64,000 bases of DNA from Neisseria dumasiana (GTDB taxonomy: Bacteria > Pseudomonadota > Gammaproteobacteria > Burkholderiales > Neisseriaceae). The DNA lies in assembly GCF_022870885.1 (NCBI RefSeq), contig NZ_CP091509.1:124001-188000 (forward strand), written 5' to 3'. A model generated the notes under the pieces. The model was not told the DNA's origin and searched no databases. It saw only the letters and a list, made by a program, of their open reading frames with translations. Below, one piece after another: positions 23,941 to 32,253 of the stretch (its first letter is position 1; each line of letters opens with the position of its first letter). Position numbers and translations under genes: made by a program.

Positions 23941-26268
23941 ATGGCAAAGAATTTATTGATTGTGGAGTCGCCCTCCAAAGCCAAAACGCTGAAAAAATAT
24001 CTCGGAAGCGATTTTGAAATCCTCGCTTCCTACGGTCATGTGCGCGATTTGGTGCCTAAAACCGGCGCGGTCGACCCCGACAATAACTTTGCCATGAAAT
24101 ACCAAATGGTCAGCCGCAACGCCAAGCACGTCGATGCCATCGTTGCCGCCGCCAAAGAAGCTGAAAACCTTTATCTGGCAACCGACCCGGATAGGGAAGG
24201 CGAAGCCATCTCTTGGCACTTGCAGGAAATCCTCAAATCCAAACGCGGCTTGAAAAACATCAAACCGCAGCGCGTCGTGTTTCACGAAATCACCAAAAAC
24301 GCCGTGCTCGATGCCATCGCCCACCCGCGCGAACTCGAAGAAAATTTGGTCGATGCCCAGCAGGCGCGCCGCGCGTTGGATTATCTGGTCGGCTTCAACC
24401 TTTCCCCCTTATTGTGGAAAAAAATCCGCCGCGGCTTGAGCGCAGGCCGCGTACAAAGCCCCGCCTTGCGCCTGATTTGCGAACGCGAAAACGAAATCCG
24501 CGCATTCGAAGCGCAGGAATACTGGTCGGTACATCTCGACAGCCACAAAGGCCGCAGCAAATTTACCGCCAAACTCGTGCAATGGAACGGCGAAAAGCTG
24601 GAACAATTCTCCCTGCCTGACGAAGCCGCGCAACAGGCCGTCTTAAAAGGGTTGGAAGGGCAAGAAGCCCAAGTGGCCGCCATCGAAAAGAAAAAACGCA
24701 GCCGCAACCCCGCCGCACCGTTTACCACTTCCACCATGCAGCAAGATGCCGTGCGCAAACTCGGCATGACCACCGACCGCACCATGCGCACTGCCCAGCA
24801 ACTGTATGAAGGTATCGACGTAGGGCAGGGTGCCATCGGTTTGATTACCTATATGCGCACCGACAGCGTAACCCTGTCGGACGAAGCCTTAACCGAAATC
24901 CGCCACTACATTGAAAACAAAATCGGCACGGAATACCTGCCTTCCGCCGCCAAACACTATAAAACCAAATCGAAAAACGCACAGGAAGCGCACGAAGCCA
25001 TCCGCCCGACTTCCGTGTACCGCACCCCCGAAAGCGTGAAGCCCTTCCTGACTGCCGACCAATTCAAACTCTACCAAATGATCTGGCAGCGCACCGTAGC
25101 CTGCCAAATGAACCCCGCCAAGTTCGACCAAACCACCGTCGATATTGCCGTGGGCAACGGCGTATTCCGCGTAACCGGCCAAGTGCAAACCTTCGCAGGC
25201 TTTTTGAGCGTGTATGAAGAAGGCGTGGACGACAACGACGAAGACGAAGACAACAAAAAACTACCCGAAATGAAAGAAGGCGAAAAACTGCCCGTCGACA
25301 ACATCTACGGCGAGCAGCACTTCACCACCCCGCCGCCGCGCTTCAACGAAGCAACGCTGGTGAAAGCACTCGAAGAATTCGGCATCGGCCGCCCCTCTAC
25401 CTACGCCAGCATCATTTCCACCCTGAAAGAGCGCGAATACGTAACGCTGGAGCAAAAACGCTTCATGCCCACCGACACCGGCGACATCGTCAACAAATTT
25501 TTGACCGAACATTTCGCCCAATACGTCGATTACCACTTCACCGCCAAACTCGAAGACCAGCTCGACGAAATCGCCACCGGCAAACGCGAGTGGATTCCCG
25601 TGATGGACAAATTCTGGAAAGGATTCCACAAACAGGTTGAAGAAAAAGAAGGCATCGAACGCGCCAAATTCACCACCGAAGAGCTTGACGAAATCTGCCC
25701 GAAATGCGGCAACCACAAGCTGCAAATCAAATTCGGCAGAATGGGCCGCTTCGTCGCCTGCGCCGGCTATCCCGAATGCAGCTACACCCGCAACGTCAAC
25801 GAAACCGCCGAACAAGCCGCCGAGCGCATCGCCAAAGAAGCCGCCGAACAAGCCGAACTCGAAGGCCGCGAATGCCCCAAATGCGGCGGCGGACTGGTTT
25901 ACAAATACAGCCGCACCGGCAGCAAATTCATCGGCTGCGCCAACTATCCGAAGTGCAAGCACATCGAACCTTTGGAAAAACCCAAAGACACCGGCGTAGA
26001 ATGCCCGCAATGTAAAAAAGGCCATTTGGTAGAACGCAAATCACGCTACGGCAAACTGTTTTACAGCTGCAGCACCTACCCCGACTGCAACTACGCCACT
26101 TGGAACCCGCCGATCGCCGAAACCTGCCCGAAATGCCAATGGCCGGTGCTGACCATCAAAACCACCAAACGCTGGGGCGTAGAAAAAGTCTGCCCGCAAA
26201 AAGAATGCGGCTGGAAAGAACAAATAGAACCGCCTGCCCCGAAAGGCAGTAAAGAAGCGGAAGGGTAA
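23941..26268 (+). CDS. topA: DNA topoisomerase I
   Basis: 775 residues from the ATG at 23941 (GGGAGCC upstream); the frame opens earlier but without homology. The Toprim domain starts 'LLIVESPSKAKTLKKYLG' and has 'DPDREGEAISWHL'. The active-site tyrosine lies in 'GLITYMRTDSVTLS'. Three or more C-terminal zinc ribbons follow ('CPKCGNHKLQIKFGRMG', 'CPKCGGGLVYKYSRTG', 'CPQCKKGHLVERKS'). The enzyme relaxes negative supercoils. Its last 60 bases are duplicated 1.9 kb downstream (28087), and a small transposable element lies 10 bp after the stop codon. Confidence 0.97.
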   Translation: MAKNLLIVESPSKAKTLKKYLGSDFEILASYGHVRDLVPKTGAVDPDNNFAMKYQMVSRNAKHVDAIVAAAKEAENLYLATDPDREGEAISWHLQEILKSKRGLKNIKPQRVVFHEITKNAVLDAIAHPRELEENLVDAQQARRALDYLVGFNLSPLLWKKIRRGLSAGRVQSPALRLICERENEIRAFEAQEYWSVHLDSHKGRSKFTAKLVQWNGEKLEQFSLPDEAAQQAVLKGLEGQEAQVAAIEKKKRSRNPAAPFTTSTMQQDAVRKLGMTTDRTMRTAQQLYEGIDVGQGAIGLITYMRTDSVTLSDEALTEIRHYIENKIGTEYLPSAAKHYKTKSKNAQEAHEAIRPTSVYRTPESVKPFLTADQFKLYQMIWQRTVACQMNPAKFDQTTVDIAVGNGVFRVTGQVQTFAGFLSVYEEGVDDNDEDEDNKKLPEMKEGEKLPVDNIYGEQHFTTPPPRFNEATLVKALEEFGIGRPSTYASIISTLKEREYVTLEQKRFMPTDTGDIVNKFLTEHFAQYVDYHFTAKLEDQLDEIATGKREWIPVMDKFWKGFHKQVEEKEGIERAKFTTEELDEICPKCGNHKLQIKFGRMGRFVACAGYPECSYTRNVNETAEQAAERIAKEAAEQAELEGRECPKCGGGLVYKYSRTGSKFIGCANYPKCKHIEPLEKPKDTGVECPQCKKGHLVERKSRYGKLFYSCSTYPDCNYATWNPPIAETCPKCQWPVLTIKTTKRWGVEKVCPQKECGWKEQIEPPAPKGSKEAEG

Positions 26269-26277
26269 AATAGAGGC

Positions 26278-26384
26278 TGAGACCTTTGCAAAACCCTCAA
26301 AGTCTACTTTTTACGCAAAAACAGCCGGAACATGATGAAGAATGTTCCGGCTGTTTGTTGGCGTGGGGTTTTGCAAAGGTCTCA
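26278..26384. mobile_element. 107-bp MITE with IS1106/IS5-type terminal repeats
   Basis: Ends are perfect inverted repeats TGAGACCTTTGCAAAACCC, flanked by a 3-bp direct repeat GGC (26275-26277 and 26385-26387). The interior is a hairpin built on CAGCCGGAACAT/ATGTTCCGGCTG. The same termini bound the IS5-like debris at 53271-53820. The duplicated topA tail at 28087-28155 keeps the empty site, which proves insertion between the topA stop and its terminator. Confidence 0.8.
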
Positions 26385-26410
26385 GGCCGTCTGAACATTC
26401 AGACGGCCTT
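26384..26410. terminator. Original topA terminator (uptake-sequence pair)
   Basis: AGGCCGTCTGAA and TTCAGACGGCCT in inverted orientation followed by TTTT. It is now displaced from topA by the MITE. Confidence 0.7.
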
Positions 26411-26425
26411 TTCATCCTAAGTGTG

Positions 26426-26582
26426 TATAGTCAATCAACTTCATTTTTACTACTGTGTTGCTGTGCCTTAGCTCAAAGAGAAAGATTGTGTCAAGCCGCT
26501 AAAGCGGTACCAGAATCGATTCCGTACTACTGTACCGTCTTCAGCTTGTTGCCGTGTATTAAAAATAAGTTGATTGATTATT
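26426..26582. repeat. Degenerate Neisseria small repetitive element with terminal inverted repeats
   Basis: Ends TATAGTCAATCAACTT and AAGTTGATTGATTA are near-perfect inverted repeats. The interior has 'CTTAGCTCAAAGAGAAAG' and 'CCGTACTACTGTACCGTC', which I recognise from a small element common between Neisseria genes. A partial relative lies at about 31045-31130. It carries no believable gene. Its right end abuts the stop of the unknown gene at 26582. Confidence 0.6.
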
Positions 26583-26992
26583 TAATCAGGCTTTGAAACT
26601 GGCGGTGTTTGCACATCGGTTTCAGCACAACGGACACATAGAGTTTTGACGCGCGGAAGCACTGTTTTGCCTTGAATCTTGATGAAGATACCGTCAACTT
26701 GCTCCGTGCTGCCGCATTTTTCACACACATGCAATGATTTTTGTTGAACCTGTTCTATCATTCGTTCGAGTGTTTCATCGGTGAAATTGGTATGGAAACT
26801 CAGGCCGCCGAATTTTTGTTTGATTTGCAGAATAATAATCTGTTCCGATTCAGGCTTGTGTTGATTGTAGGAATCGATATAGTCAATCAGCGGACGGATC
26901 AAAGGCAGCCAGCCGCTTTCGCATTGAATGCCGAAAGTTTCAAATGAAGAAGGCAGATGATGGTATGACACAGATCGGATATGGTCGCTCAT
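26582..26992 (-). CDS. Unknown protein with a C-terminal zinc ribbon
   Basis: 136 residues from the ATG at 26992; a 12-residue extension to 27028 is possible. Not recognised. It has a mixed alpha/beta N-terminal half ('QCESGWLPLIRPLIDYID') and a C-terminal four-cysteine ribbon, 'CEKCGSTEQ' and 'CVRCAETD'. The stretch 'IKQKFGGLSFHT' recurs in small phage- or plasmid-borne proteins as far as I recall, without known function. With the next gene it forms an insert flanked by two copies of the topA tail. Base composition is lower in GC than topA. Confidence 0.6.
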   Translation of the reverse strand: MSDHIRSVSYHHLPSSFETFGIQCESGWLPLIRPLIDYIDSYNQHKPESEQIIILQIKQKFGGLSFHTNFTDETLERMIEQVQQKSLHVCEKCGSTEQVDGIFIKIQGKTVLPRVKTLCVRCAETDVQTPPVSKPD

Positions 26993-27040
26993 CTTGTAAC
27001 TCCTCGCTGTTAGGGCAAATAAAGCCATTGATACAAGAAT

Positions 27041-27070
27041 GATGCCGTCTGAAAACTTTCAGACGGCATC
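27041..27070. terminator. Inverted AT-dialect uptake-sequence terminator
   Basis: GATGCCGTCTGAAA-AC-TTTCAGACGGCATC between the two genes of the topA insert. Both genes lie on the minus strand, so it ends the 27089 transcript. Confidence 0.7.
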
Positions 27071-27088
27071 ATCACTTTAAAGCCGCTT

Positions 27089-27778
27089 TTAGAACCCGCG
27101 AGCTGCTTTATAATCAGCCAAAATCTTATTCATTTCCGGACGGAACAATTCAATGTATCCGTATGACAAGCCTCGGCTTGCACTCGGATGGGGCAGGCAA
27201 ACGACTTGGCAGTGTTCAAAACCTTGAAAGCCTACTCGGAATCTAGTTCCTTCAAACGGTTTTTGCTCATAGTGAAGAGGCTCGATTTCCTCCCCCATGA
27301 TTTGCTTGAATTTAGGCAAGACTTCGGGTCGGTTTAGATAATTTAATAATTTGCTGCCCATAAAGAAAATAACCTTCGGACGCAAAGTTTTAAGATGGTG
27401 CATAAAGTTATTTACTTGTTCGGGAGAAAGAAATTTTTCATAATCGTTTACGGCTCGGTCTTGAGTGTTAGCCCAGTTAGTCTGTAACAGCGACTTTTCA
27501 AATGCCCCGCCTAAACCTTGTTCGTTTAAAGGATGGCCCCACAAATCGAACCATGTTTTAATCGCATTGTCGTAGCGCCAAGTTTTGGCACGTTCTCCGT
27601 AATACAACGCTTTATTAGCAAAAGTATGCTCCACTTTTTCCTCGGGCAGTGTGTATTCTCCCTGTTCATAAGCGGCTTCATCGGCTTTGCTCCAGCCCCA
27701 TTCATAACCGCAAATCATCAGACCGTTTTGATCGTTGAAGCCGGGAAAAATCGAATTGGCGAGATTTAATTCATCCAT
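27089..27778 (-). CDS. Unknown protein, possible uracil-DNA-glycosylase fold
   Basis: 229 residues, no signal or membrane segment. Two features recall the uracil-DNA glycosylase superfamily: an N-terminal 'GLMICGYEWGWSKADE' where the family has its water-activating loop, and a C-terminal 'VCLPHPSASRGLSYGYI' resembling the H-P-S loop. A central 'LRPKVIFFMGSKLL' is a typical buried strand before it. The likeness is weak and no enzymatic role is claimed. It lies inside the insert bounded by the duplicated topA tail. Confidence 0.5.
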   Translation of the reverse strand: MDELNLANSIFPGFNDQNGLMICGYEWGWSKADEAAYEQGEYTLPEEKVEHTFANKALYYGERAKTWRYDNAIKTWFDLWGHPLNEQGLGGAFEKSLLQTNWANTQDRAVNDYEKFLSPEQVNNFMHHLKTLRPKVIFFMGSKLLNYLNRPEVLPKFKQIMGEEIEPLHYEQKPFEGTRFRVGFQGFEHCQVVCLPHPSASRGLSYGYIELFRPEMNKILADYKAARGF

Positions 27779-28086
27779 GTTTTTATTTCTCTCTAAAGTA
27801 TTTTTAATATAACGATGCCATCAGGCATGGATATCTATAGTATGAAATGTCATTGATGTTTTTACTTATCCGAACTCATTTATAAAATTAAGTAATGAGG
27901 ATTGCCTGAATGGCATTTAAATAAGAAGTGAAATTTTAAAACATTAAACAAAAGTTTACAATCAATCTGGGTAAATTTGGTAGATGCAGATAGGATATTC
28001 GTATTCGATAAAATGGTAGGGGTGGCAGAAATGTTTAATCATTGTAATTGTGCGGATAAGTCGGATTCGAGAATCCGATCTAAGGA

Positions 28087-28155
28087 GGCTGGAAAGAACA
28101 AATAGAACCGCCTGCCCCGAAAGGGAGTAAAGAAGCGGAAGGGTAGAACAGAGGC
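28087..28155. repeat. Duplicated 3' end of topA (69 bp)
   Basis: Matches 26209-26277, the last 60 bases of topA plus the following 9, with only three visible mismatches. It is then followed, as originally at topA, by the AGGCCGTCTGAACATTCAG terminator. The copy lacks the MITE. It is not translated. The gap 27779-28198 holds this repeat and otherwise only AT-rich sequence without a gene. Confidence 0.9.
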
Positions 28156-28179
28156 CGTCTGAACATTCAGACGGCCTTT
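28152..28179. terminator. Duplicated topA terminator
   Basis: Second copy of the inverted uptake-sequence hairpin, following the duplicated topA tail and facing the MAPEG gene, whose transcript it can also end. Confidence 0.7.
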
Positions 28180-28198
28180 CTCAATTGCAAAACCCTGC

Positions 28199-28579
28199 TT
28201 AAGCTTTAAATACTGCCCCGACCAAACCGGCTAGAATCAAGATAAATGTGGGTATGACCGTCAGCAGAAAGCCCACTGCTCGGGTTTGCGGGTCGGCGGT
28301 GTAGGCTCGGCGGTAGAGAAAGCGGCCGATCAAATACACGGCTCCGATGGCGGCGATGGGTGTTTCGTTCCAATAATAAGATGCGATAAACAGGGCGGGT
28401 AGGAAAACGACGAGCTGTTCGAGGGTGTTGGCTTGGATGCGGAAGGCGCGCTCGAAGTGTTCGTTTCCGGAAACGGCGGGGGCGTTAACGCCGTATTTTG
28501 CTCTGGCGCGGCCGACGGCAAAGCCGAAATACAGGTATTGTATTAAGGCGAGCAGGGCTACGGTGTGGATTAGGTTCAT
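28199..28579 (-). CDS. MAPEG family membrane protein
   Basis: 126 residues with four predicted membrane helices, the size and layout of the MAPEG family (membrane-associated eicosanoid and glutathione enzymes). Family features include 'RAFRIQANTLEQLVVFLPAL' with the conserved glutathione-site region E-R-A-F-R-x-Q-x-N-x-x-E, and 'YLIGRFLYRRAYTADP'. Bacterial members may conjugate glutathione to hydrophobic compounds; the substrate is unknown. AAAGGAAAC precedes the ATG. Confidence 0.88.
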   Translation of the reverse strand: MNLIHTVALLALIQYLYFGFAVGRARAKYGVNAPAVSGNEHFERAFRIQANTLEQLVVFLPALFIASYYWNETPIAAIGAVYLIGRFLYRRAYTADPQTRAVGFLLTVIPTFILILAGLVGAVFKA

Positions 28580-28655
28580 GCTGTTTCCTTTCTGTATGTT
28601 TCGGTAAAACTCGCGAAGTTGGTTTTCAGACGGCCTGCGGGCTTATTGTTTGGGC

Positions 28656-29093
28656 TTATTCTTTAAATGTCTGGTGGCAGGCTTTGCAGCTTTGGGCCAT
28701 TTTGTCGAACGATGCTTTAACGGCTTGGTAGTTGCCGCCGGCAGCGGCTTGGTTCAGTGCGGCGGCGGCTTGGTTGAAGCGTTTGATAGCGGCTTGGAAT
28801 TGCTGCGGTTTTTCCCACACGGCGGCTTTGGCTTCGGAATTTGCTCCGTTGGTGCCGGGGCCGTAATATTCCCACGGTTCGTTTGCGGTACTGTTTAATT
28901 CGGCGGCGAGCGCGGCAAACTGTTGGGCGGGAAAGGTTTGGGCGTTGCTGTTTTTGAGTATGCCGCTCATCTTTTTGTTTAGGCCGCGCCAGTCTTTCAT
29001 GTATTGTTGGCGTGCTTTGATGTCGCCTGCGTCGGCGTAAACCGGGGCGGCGGCAAGGCACAGGCAGAGGGCTGCCCAGATGTGGTTGCGCAC
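28656..29093 (-). CDS. Periplasmic cytochrome c'
   Basis: 145 residues from a GTG at 29093, chosen because it starts a clean signal peptide (cleavage after 'AAAPVYA') and follows AAAGGAAC. The frame runs on to 29171 without homology. The mature part is a four-helix cytochrome c' ending in the haem site 'SCKACHQTFKE'. It is a paralogue of the lipoprotein cytochrome c' at 20752; 'NEPWEYYGPGTNG' parallels 'GKPWEHYTPESAK' there. A role in nitric oxide binding is known for the family. Confidence 0.88.
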   Translation of the reverse strand: MRNHIWAALCLCLAAAPVYADAGDIKARQQYMKDWRGLNKKMSGILKNSNAQTFPAQQFAALAAELNSTANEPWEYYGPGTNGANSEAKAAVWEKPQQFQAAIKRFNQAAAALNQAAAGGNYQAVKASFDKMAQSCKACHQTFKE

Positions 29094-29215
29094 GGTGTGT
29101 TCCTTTGGCTGTGTTTTGAAATTTTGTGTAGTGTATAGGTTGATAGGTTTCGGGCTTTGTCGGGCAAGCATACGCCAACTTGCGGGGAGCGTCCAGCAGC
29201 GGCGGTTGGTGTGGT

Positions 29216-29262
29216 AGGCCGTCTGAAAAGCAGTTTTTTGCCCCCGTTTTTTTCAGACGGCC
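29216..29262. terminator. Inverted uptake-sequence pair with long loop
   Basis: AGGCCGTCTGAAAA and TTTTTTCAGACGGCCT separated by about 17 nt, in the divergent gap between the cytochrome c' and flavoprotein genes. Confidence 0.5.
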
Positions 29263-29338
29263 TCGGTTACGGCGGATGGTGCGGTGATACTGTGCGGACG
29301 ATTGGCTATAATGGTGCGTTTGGATAAGCGGGAAAACG

Positions 29339-30592
29339 ATGAAGACTGTTGCTTATTTTGATTGTGTGGTGATCGGTGCGGGTGCGGCGGGCATGATGTG
29401 TGCCGCCCGTATGGGGCAGCGCGGCTTTGGCGTGGCTTTGATTGACCATGCCCTGAAAATCGGCGAGAAAATCCGCATTTCCGGCGGAGGGCGCTGTAAT
29501 TTTACCAACCGTAATCTGAACGGGCACGACGGCTCGCAATATTATGTTTCGCAGCAGCCGCGTTTTGTCCGCCACGCTTTATCGCGCTTTACCGCTCAGG
29601 ATTTTATTGCGCTGCTCGACCGCTACGGCATTGCGTATCACGAAAAGCATAAGGGGCAGATGTTTTGCGACCGCAGCGCGCAGGATATTATCTCGATGTT
29701 GCAGGCGGAATGTGCAAACGGCGGCGTGAGTTGGCATACCGGCTGCCGTATCGAAGCCGTGGATTGTGTTCAGACGGCCTCTGATAACAAAGGCGCGCGT
29801 TTTGAAGTGCGCACGTCGCAAGGCGTATTCCGATGCCGCAACCTGATTGTTGCCACCGGCGGTTTGGCCGTGCCTGCGGTGGGGGCAACGCCGTTCGGAT
29901 ACGAATTGGCCAAACAGTTCGGCCACAGTATCGTGCAGCCCGAAGCCGCTTTGGTGCCGTTGCGTTTCGAACATTGGGCGCAGCAGGGTTTTGATGCGTT
30001 GTCGGGCATTGCCCTGCCGGTACGCATCAGCACGGGAAGTGGCAGGCAGGCTGTGGATTTCGATGAAGATTTACTGTTCCGCCACAAAGGTTTGAGCGGG
30101 CCGGCGGTGTTGCAGATTTCGAGTTATTGGCAGCCGGGGCAGGTTATCAGGGTAAATCTGGTGCCGGATACGGATGTGGCGCAGGCTTTGTGCGACGGCA
30201 AACACGGTCAGAAAATCCAGCTGAATACGGCATTGAAGCAGCTTTGCCCCGCCTTGCCCGAGCGTTTGTTGGATTTTTGGCTTGCCCGCGACACATTCGC
30301 ACCCTATGCCGCGCAAAAATGGGCCGACATTCCCAATGCCTTGCTGCAAGAGTTGGGCAGAAGTTTGAACGAATGGACGTTGTTGCCCAGCGGTTCAGAC
30401 GGCCATAAAAAGGCGGAAGCAACGCGGGGCGGGGTAAACGTGAAGGAAATCGACCCGAAAACCATGCAAAGCAAGCTGTGTGAGGGTGTGTATTTTATCG
30501 GCGAGGTGATGGACATTACCGGCTGGCTCGGCGGCTATAATTTCCAATGGGCTTGGGCATCGGCGGTGTGTGCGGCGCAGGCGGTGGATTGA
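29339..30592 (+). CDS. HI0933/YhiN-family FAD-dependent oxidoreductase
   Basis: 417 residues. N-terminal FAD-binding 'DCVVIGAGAAGMMCA', then 'ISGGGRCNFTN' diagnostic for this family, 'IVATGGLAVPAVGATPFGYE', and the C-terminal 'GEVMDITGWLGGYNFQWAWA'. The family's physiological substrate is unknown. The gene is complete and of normal length. An internal uptake sequence occurs at about 29768. Confidence 0.92.
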   Translation: MKTVAYFDCVVIGAGAAGMMCAARMGQRGFGVALIDHALKIGEKIRISGGGRCNFTNRNLNGHDGSQYYVSQQPRFVRHALSRFTAQDFIALLDRYGIAYHEKHKGQMFCDRSAQDIISMLQAECANGGVSWHTGCRIEAVDCVQTASDNKGARFEVRTSQGVFRCRNLIVATGGLAVPAVGATPFGYELAKQFGHSIVQPEAALVPLRFEHWAQQGFDALSGIALPVRISTGSGRQAVDFDEDLLFRHKGLSGPAVLQISSYWQPGQVIRVNLVPDTDVAQALCDGKHGQKIQLNTALKQLCPALPERLLDFWLARDTFAPYAAQKWADIPNALLQELGRSLNEWTLLPSGSDGHKKAEATRGGVNVKEIDPKTMQSKLCEGVYFIGEVMDITGWLGGYNFQWAWASAVCAAQAVD

Positions 30593-31186
30593 GTGAAGTT
30601 GAAACAGGTGAATTTATCGATACGTTTTTATTGAATTGTTTTTAAGCAATTGATTTAAATGAAGTATTGAATATTTTCTGCAATCTGGCACGGATGGATT
30701 GTATATTCGCCCTTACGTTTCAGGATATTGGCAACAAGTTAAGTTTGGGTGTGGTTTATATAGTTAATCCACTTAAATGGAATAACCTAATTGTAGGGGC
30801 AGATGATATATCTGCCCGCAACGGCAAATCTTGCAAGGATTGCCCGAACATTCCGTAAATGCAAACACGGGCGGATATGTAATCCGCCCCTGCCGATTAA
30901 GGTTGCTTAAGTAAGTAGTTTGGATATAGTTGAATCCGCTGGCCTGATGTATTTCATACCGATAATCCTGCGGCATCTTTCATGCCGTCTGAAACATGAA
31001 ATCCGACCCGCAACGCAGAGATCAAGTTAAATTTTTCTCTGTAATGTTGTAGGGGCGGAGCCGATTCTATTGCTGTTTCAGCGGCTTACGCAATCGTTCT
31101 CTTTCAACTAGGGCGCAGACGGAGGTTTGCACAGGTCTCTTGTAGTAAGATAACGCCCTTAATGCGTTTATCCTGATTGGTGTTTT
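30593..31186. other. Gene-free region with repeat remnants
   Basis: 594 bp without a convincing gene. It holds an inverted pair around GTAGGGGCAGATGATAT (from 30794) and GGCGGATATGTAATCC (from 30870), flanked by TATAGTTAATCCACTT (from 30757), a typical end of Neisseria small repeats. At about 31045-31130 lies a fragment related to the element at 26426 (CCGATTCTATTGC and CAATCGTTCTCTTTC). One AT-dialect uptake sequence is at 30982. A 63-codon frame at 30667 is repeat-derived and not called. Confidence 0.6.
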
Positions 31187-32086
31187 GTGAATAAAAATCT
31201 CAACGTCCATTTGAAATTGTCGGGCATGGCCGCACTGTGGGGCGTATCGTGGGTATGGGGCAGGATTGTCGCCCAAAATCTGCCGCCCGTAAGTGCCAGC
31301 GCCATCCGCTTTATACTGGCGGGAACGGCTTTGGCGGCGGGGCTGCTTTGCATGGGCAAGTTTCCCAAGCTCAAAAATCTGTCGCGCAAACAATGGTTGG
31401 GGCTGACGGTTTCTGCTTTTTTCGGCGTGTATGCCTATGCGGTGTGTTTTTTAACCGGCCTGAAACATATGCCTGCCGGTGAAGCGGCGGTGATTATTTC
31501 TTTGAATCCCGTGCTGATTTTGCTGCTTTCGCGGCTGATTTTTAAAGAAAAAATTACCTTACGCATCGGCACGGGCATGGCGATGGCGTTTTTTGGTTCG
31601 TTAATCTGCATCACACGCGGCAATCCGCTGATGCTGTTCCAGCAGCAGCTGGGTTTGGGGCAGATGCTGATTTTGGGCTGCGTGTTGTGTTGGGCGTGCT
31701 ATACCATCGTGGGGCGGTTTGTGCTTAAGGGCATTGATGCCTTAACGGTTACGCTGGCAACGGCGTGGATAGGCGGGATGATGCTCGCGGTTACGGCATT
31801 GTTGGCGGAGCGGCAGTCGTTTGATTGGGTGTGGCAGACTGCGGATACGGTGTGGTTGAGTTTGATTGCGCTGGCCATCGGCTCGACGGCTCTGGCTTAT
31901 GTGTGGTTTTTTGAAGGCGTGAAGGCATTGGGTTCGGGCACGGCCGGGGCTTATATCACGCTGGTGCCGGTGTTCGGCGTGCTGTCGTCGGTGGCCTTTT
32001 TGGGCGAACCGCTGCATTTTTCGCTGGTATCCGGCGGGATTTTAGCAGTGTGCGGTATGTTGGTGATGTATTTGGGTAAGCGTTAG
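31187..32086 (+). CDS. EamA/DMT-family transporter
   Basis: 299 residues with a GTG start, ten predicted membrane helices and two EamA repeats: 'MAALWGVSWVWGRIVAQ' opens the first and 'LGCVLCWACYTIVGRFVLKG' the second. 'PAGEAAVIISLNPVLILLLS' is the conserved end of helix 4. Such proteins export or import small metabolites; the substrate cannot be predicted. Downstream lies a perfect palindromic repeat and a terminator. Confidence 0.9.
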   Translation: MNKNLNVHLKLSGMAALWGVSWVWGRIVAQNLPPVSASAIRFILAGTALAAGLLCMGKFPKLKNLSRKQWLGLTVSAFFGVYAYAVCFLTGLKHMPAGEAAVIISLNPVLILLLSRLIFKEKITLRIGTGMAMAFFGSLICITRGNPLMLFQQQLGLGQMLILGCVLCWACYTIVGRFVLKGIDALTVTLATAWIGGMMLAVTALLAERQSFDWVWQTADTVWLSLIALAIGSTALAYVWFFEGVKALGSGTAGAYITLVPVFGVLSSVAFLGEPLHFSLVSGGILAVCGMLVMYLGKR

Positions 32087-32123
32087 GTCAAACTGCTTAG
32101 TCGGCCAACTCAAAGATAATATA

Positions 32124-32154
32124 CGTCATACTCGGGTCAAGCCCGAGTATGACG
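32124..32154. repeat. Perfect palindromic repeat, same family as 10133
   Basis: CGTCATACTCGGG, a 5-nt TCAAG loop, then CCCGAGTATGACG: a 13-bp perfect stem. The same core with the same loop occurs at 10133-10155 between phenol genes. No T tract follows, so it is not an ordinary terminator. Confidence 0.7.
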
Positions 32155-32198
32155 GTTTTGTAATTAAACTTAAGTGGGTTGACTATATCTTTAAAAAG

Positions 32199-32236
32199 CC
32201 AAGAGGCCGTCTGAAATTTTTCAGACGGCCTCTTGG
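32199..32236. terminator. Inverted uptake-sequence terminator, 17-bp stem
   Basis: CCAAGAGGCCGTCTGAAA and TTTCAGACGGCCTCTTGG form an extended stem in the convergent gap between the EamA transporter and ldcA; it serves both. Confidence 0.85.
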
Positions 32237-32253
32237 CATTGAAATACCTGCGA

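Noticed and set aside
26342..26596. An 84-codon + strand frame
   Set aside because: It spans the MITE end, the uptake-sequence terminator and the small repetitive element and overlaps the unknown gene on the other strand; composition is that of repeats.
30667..30858. A 63-codon + strand frame
   Set aside because: It reads through repeat remnants with hairpins and has no ribosome site.
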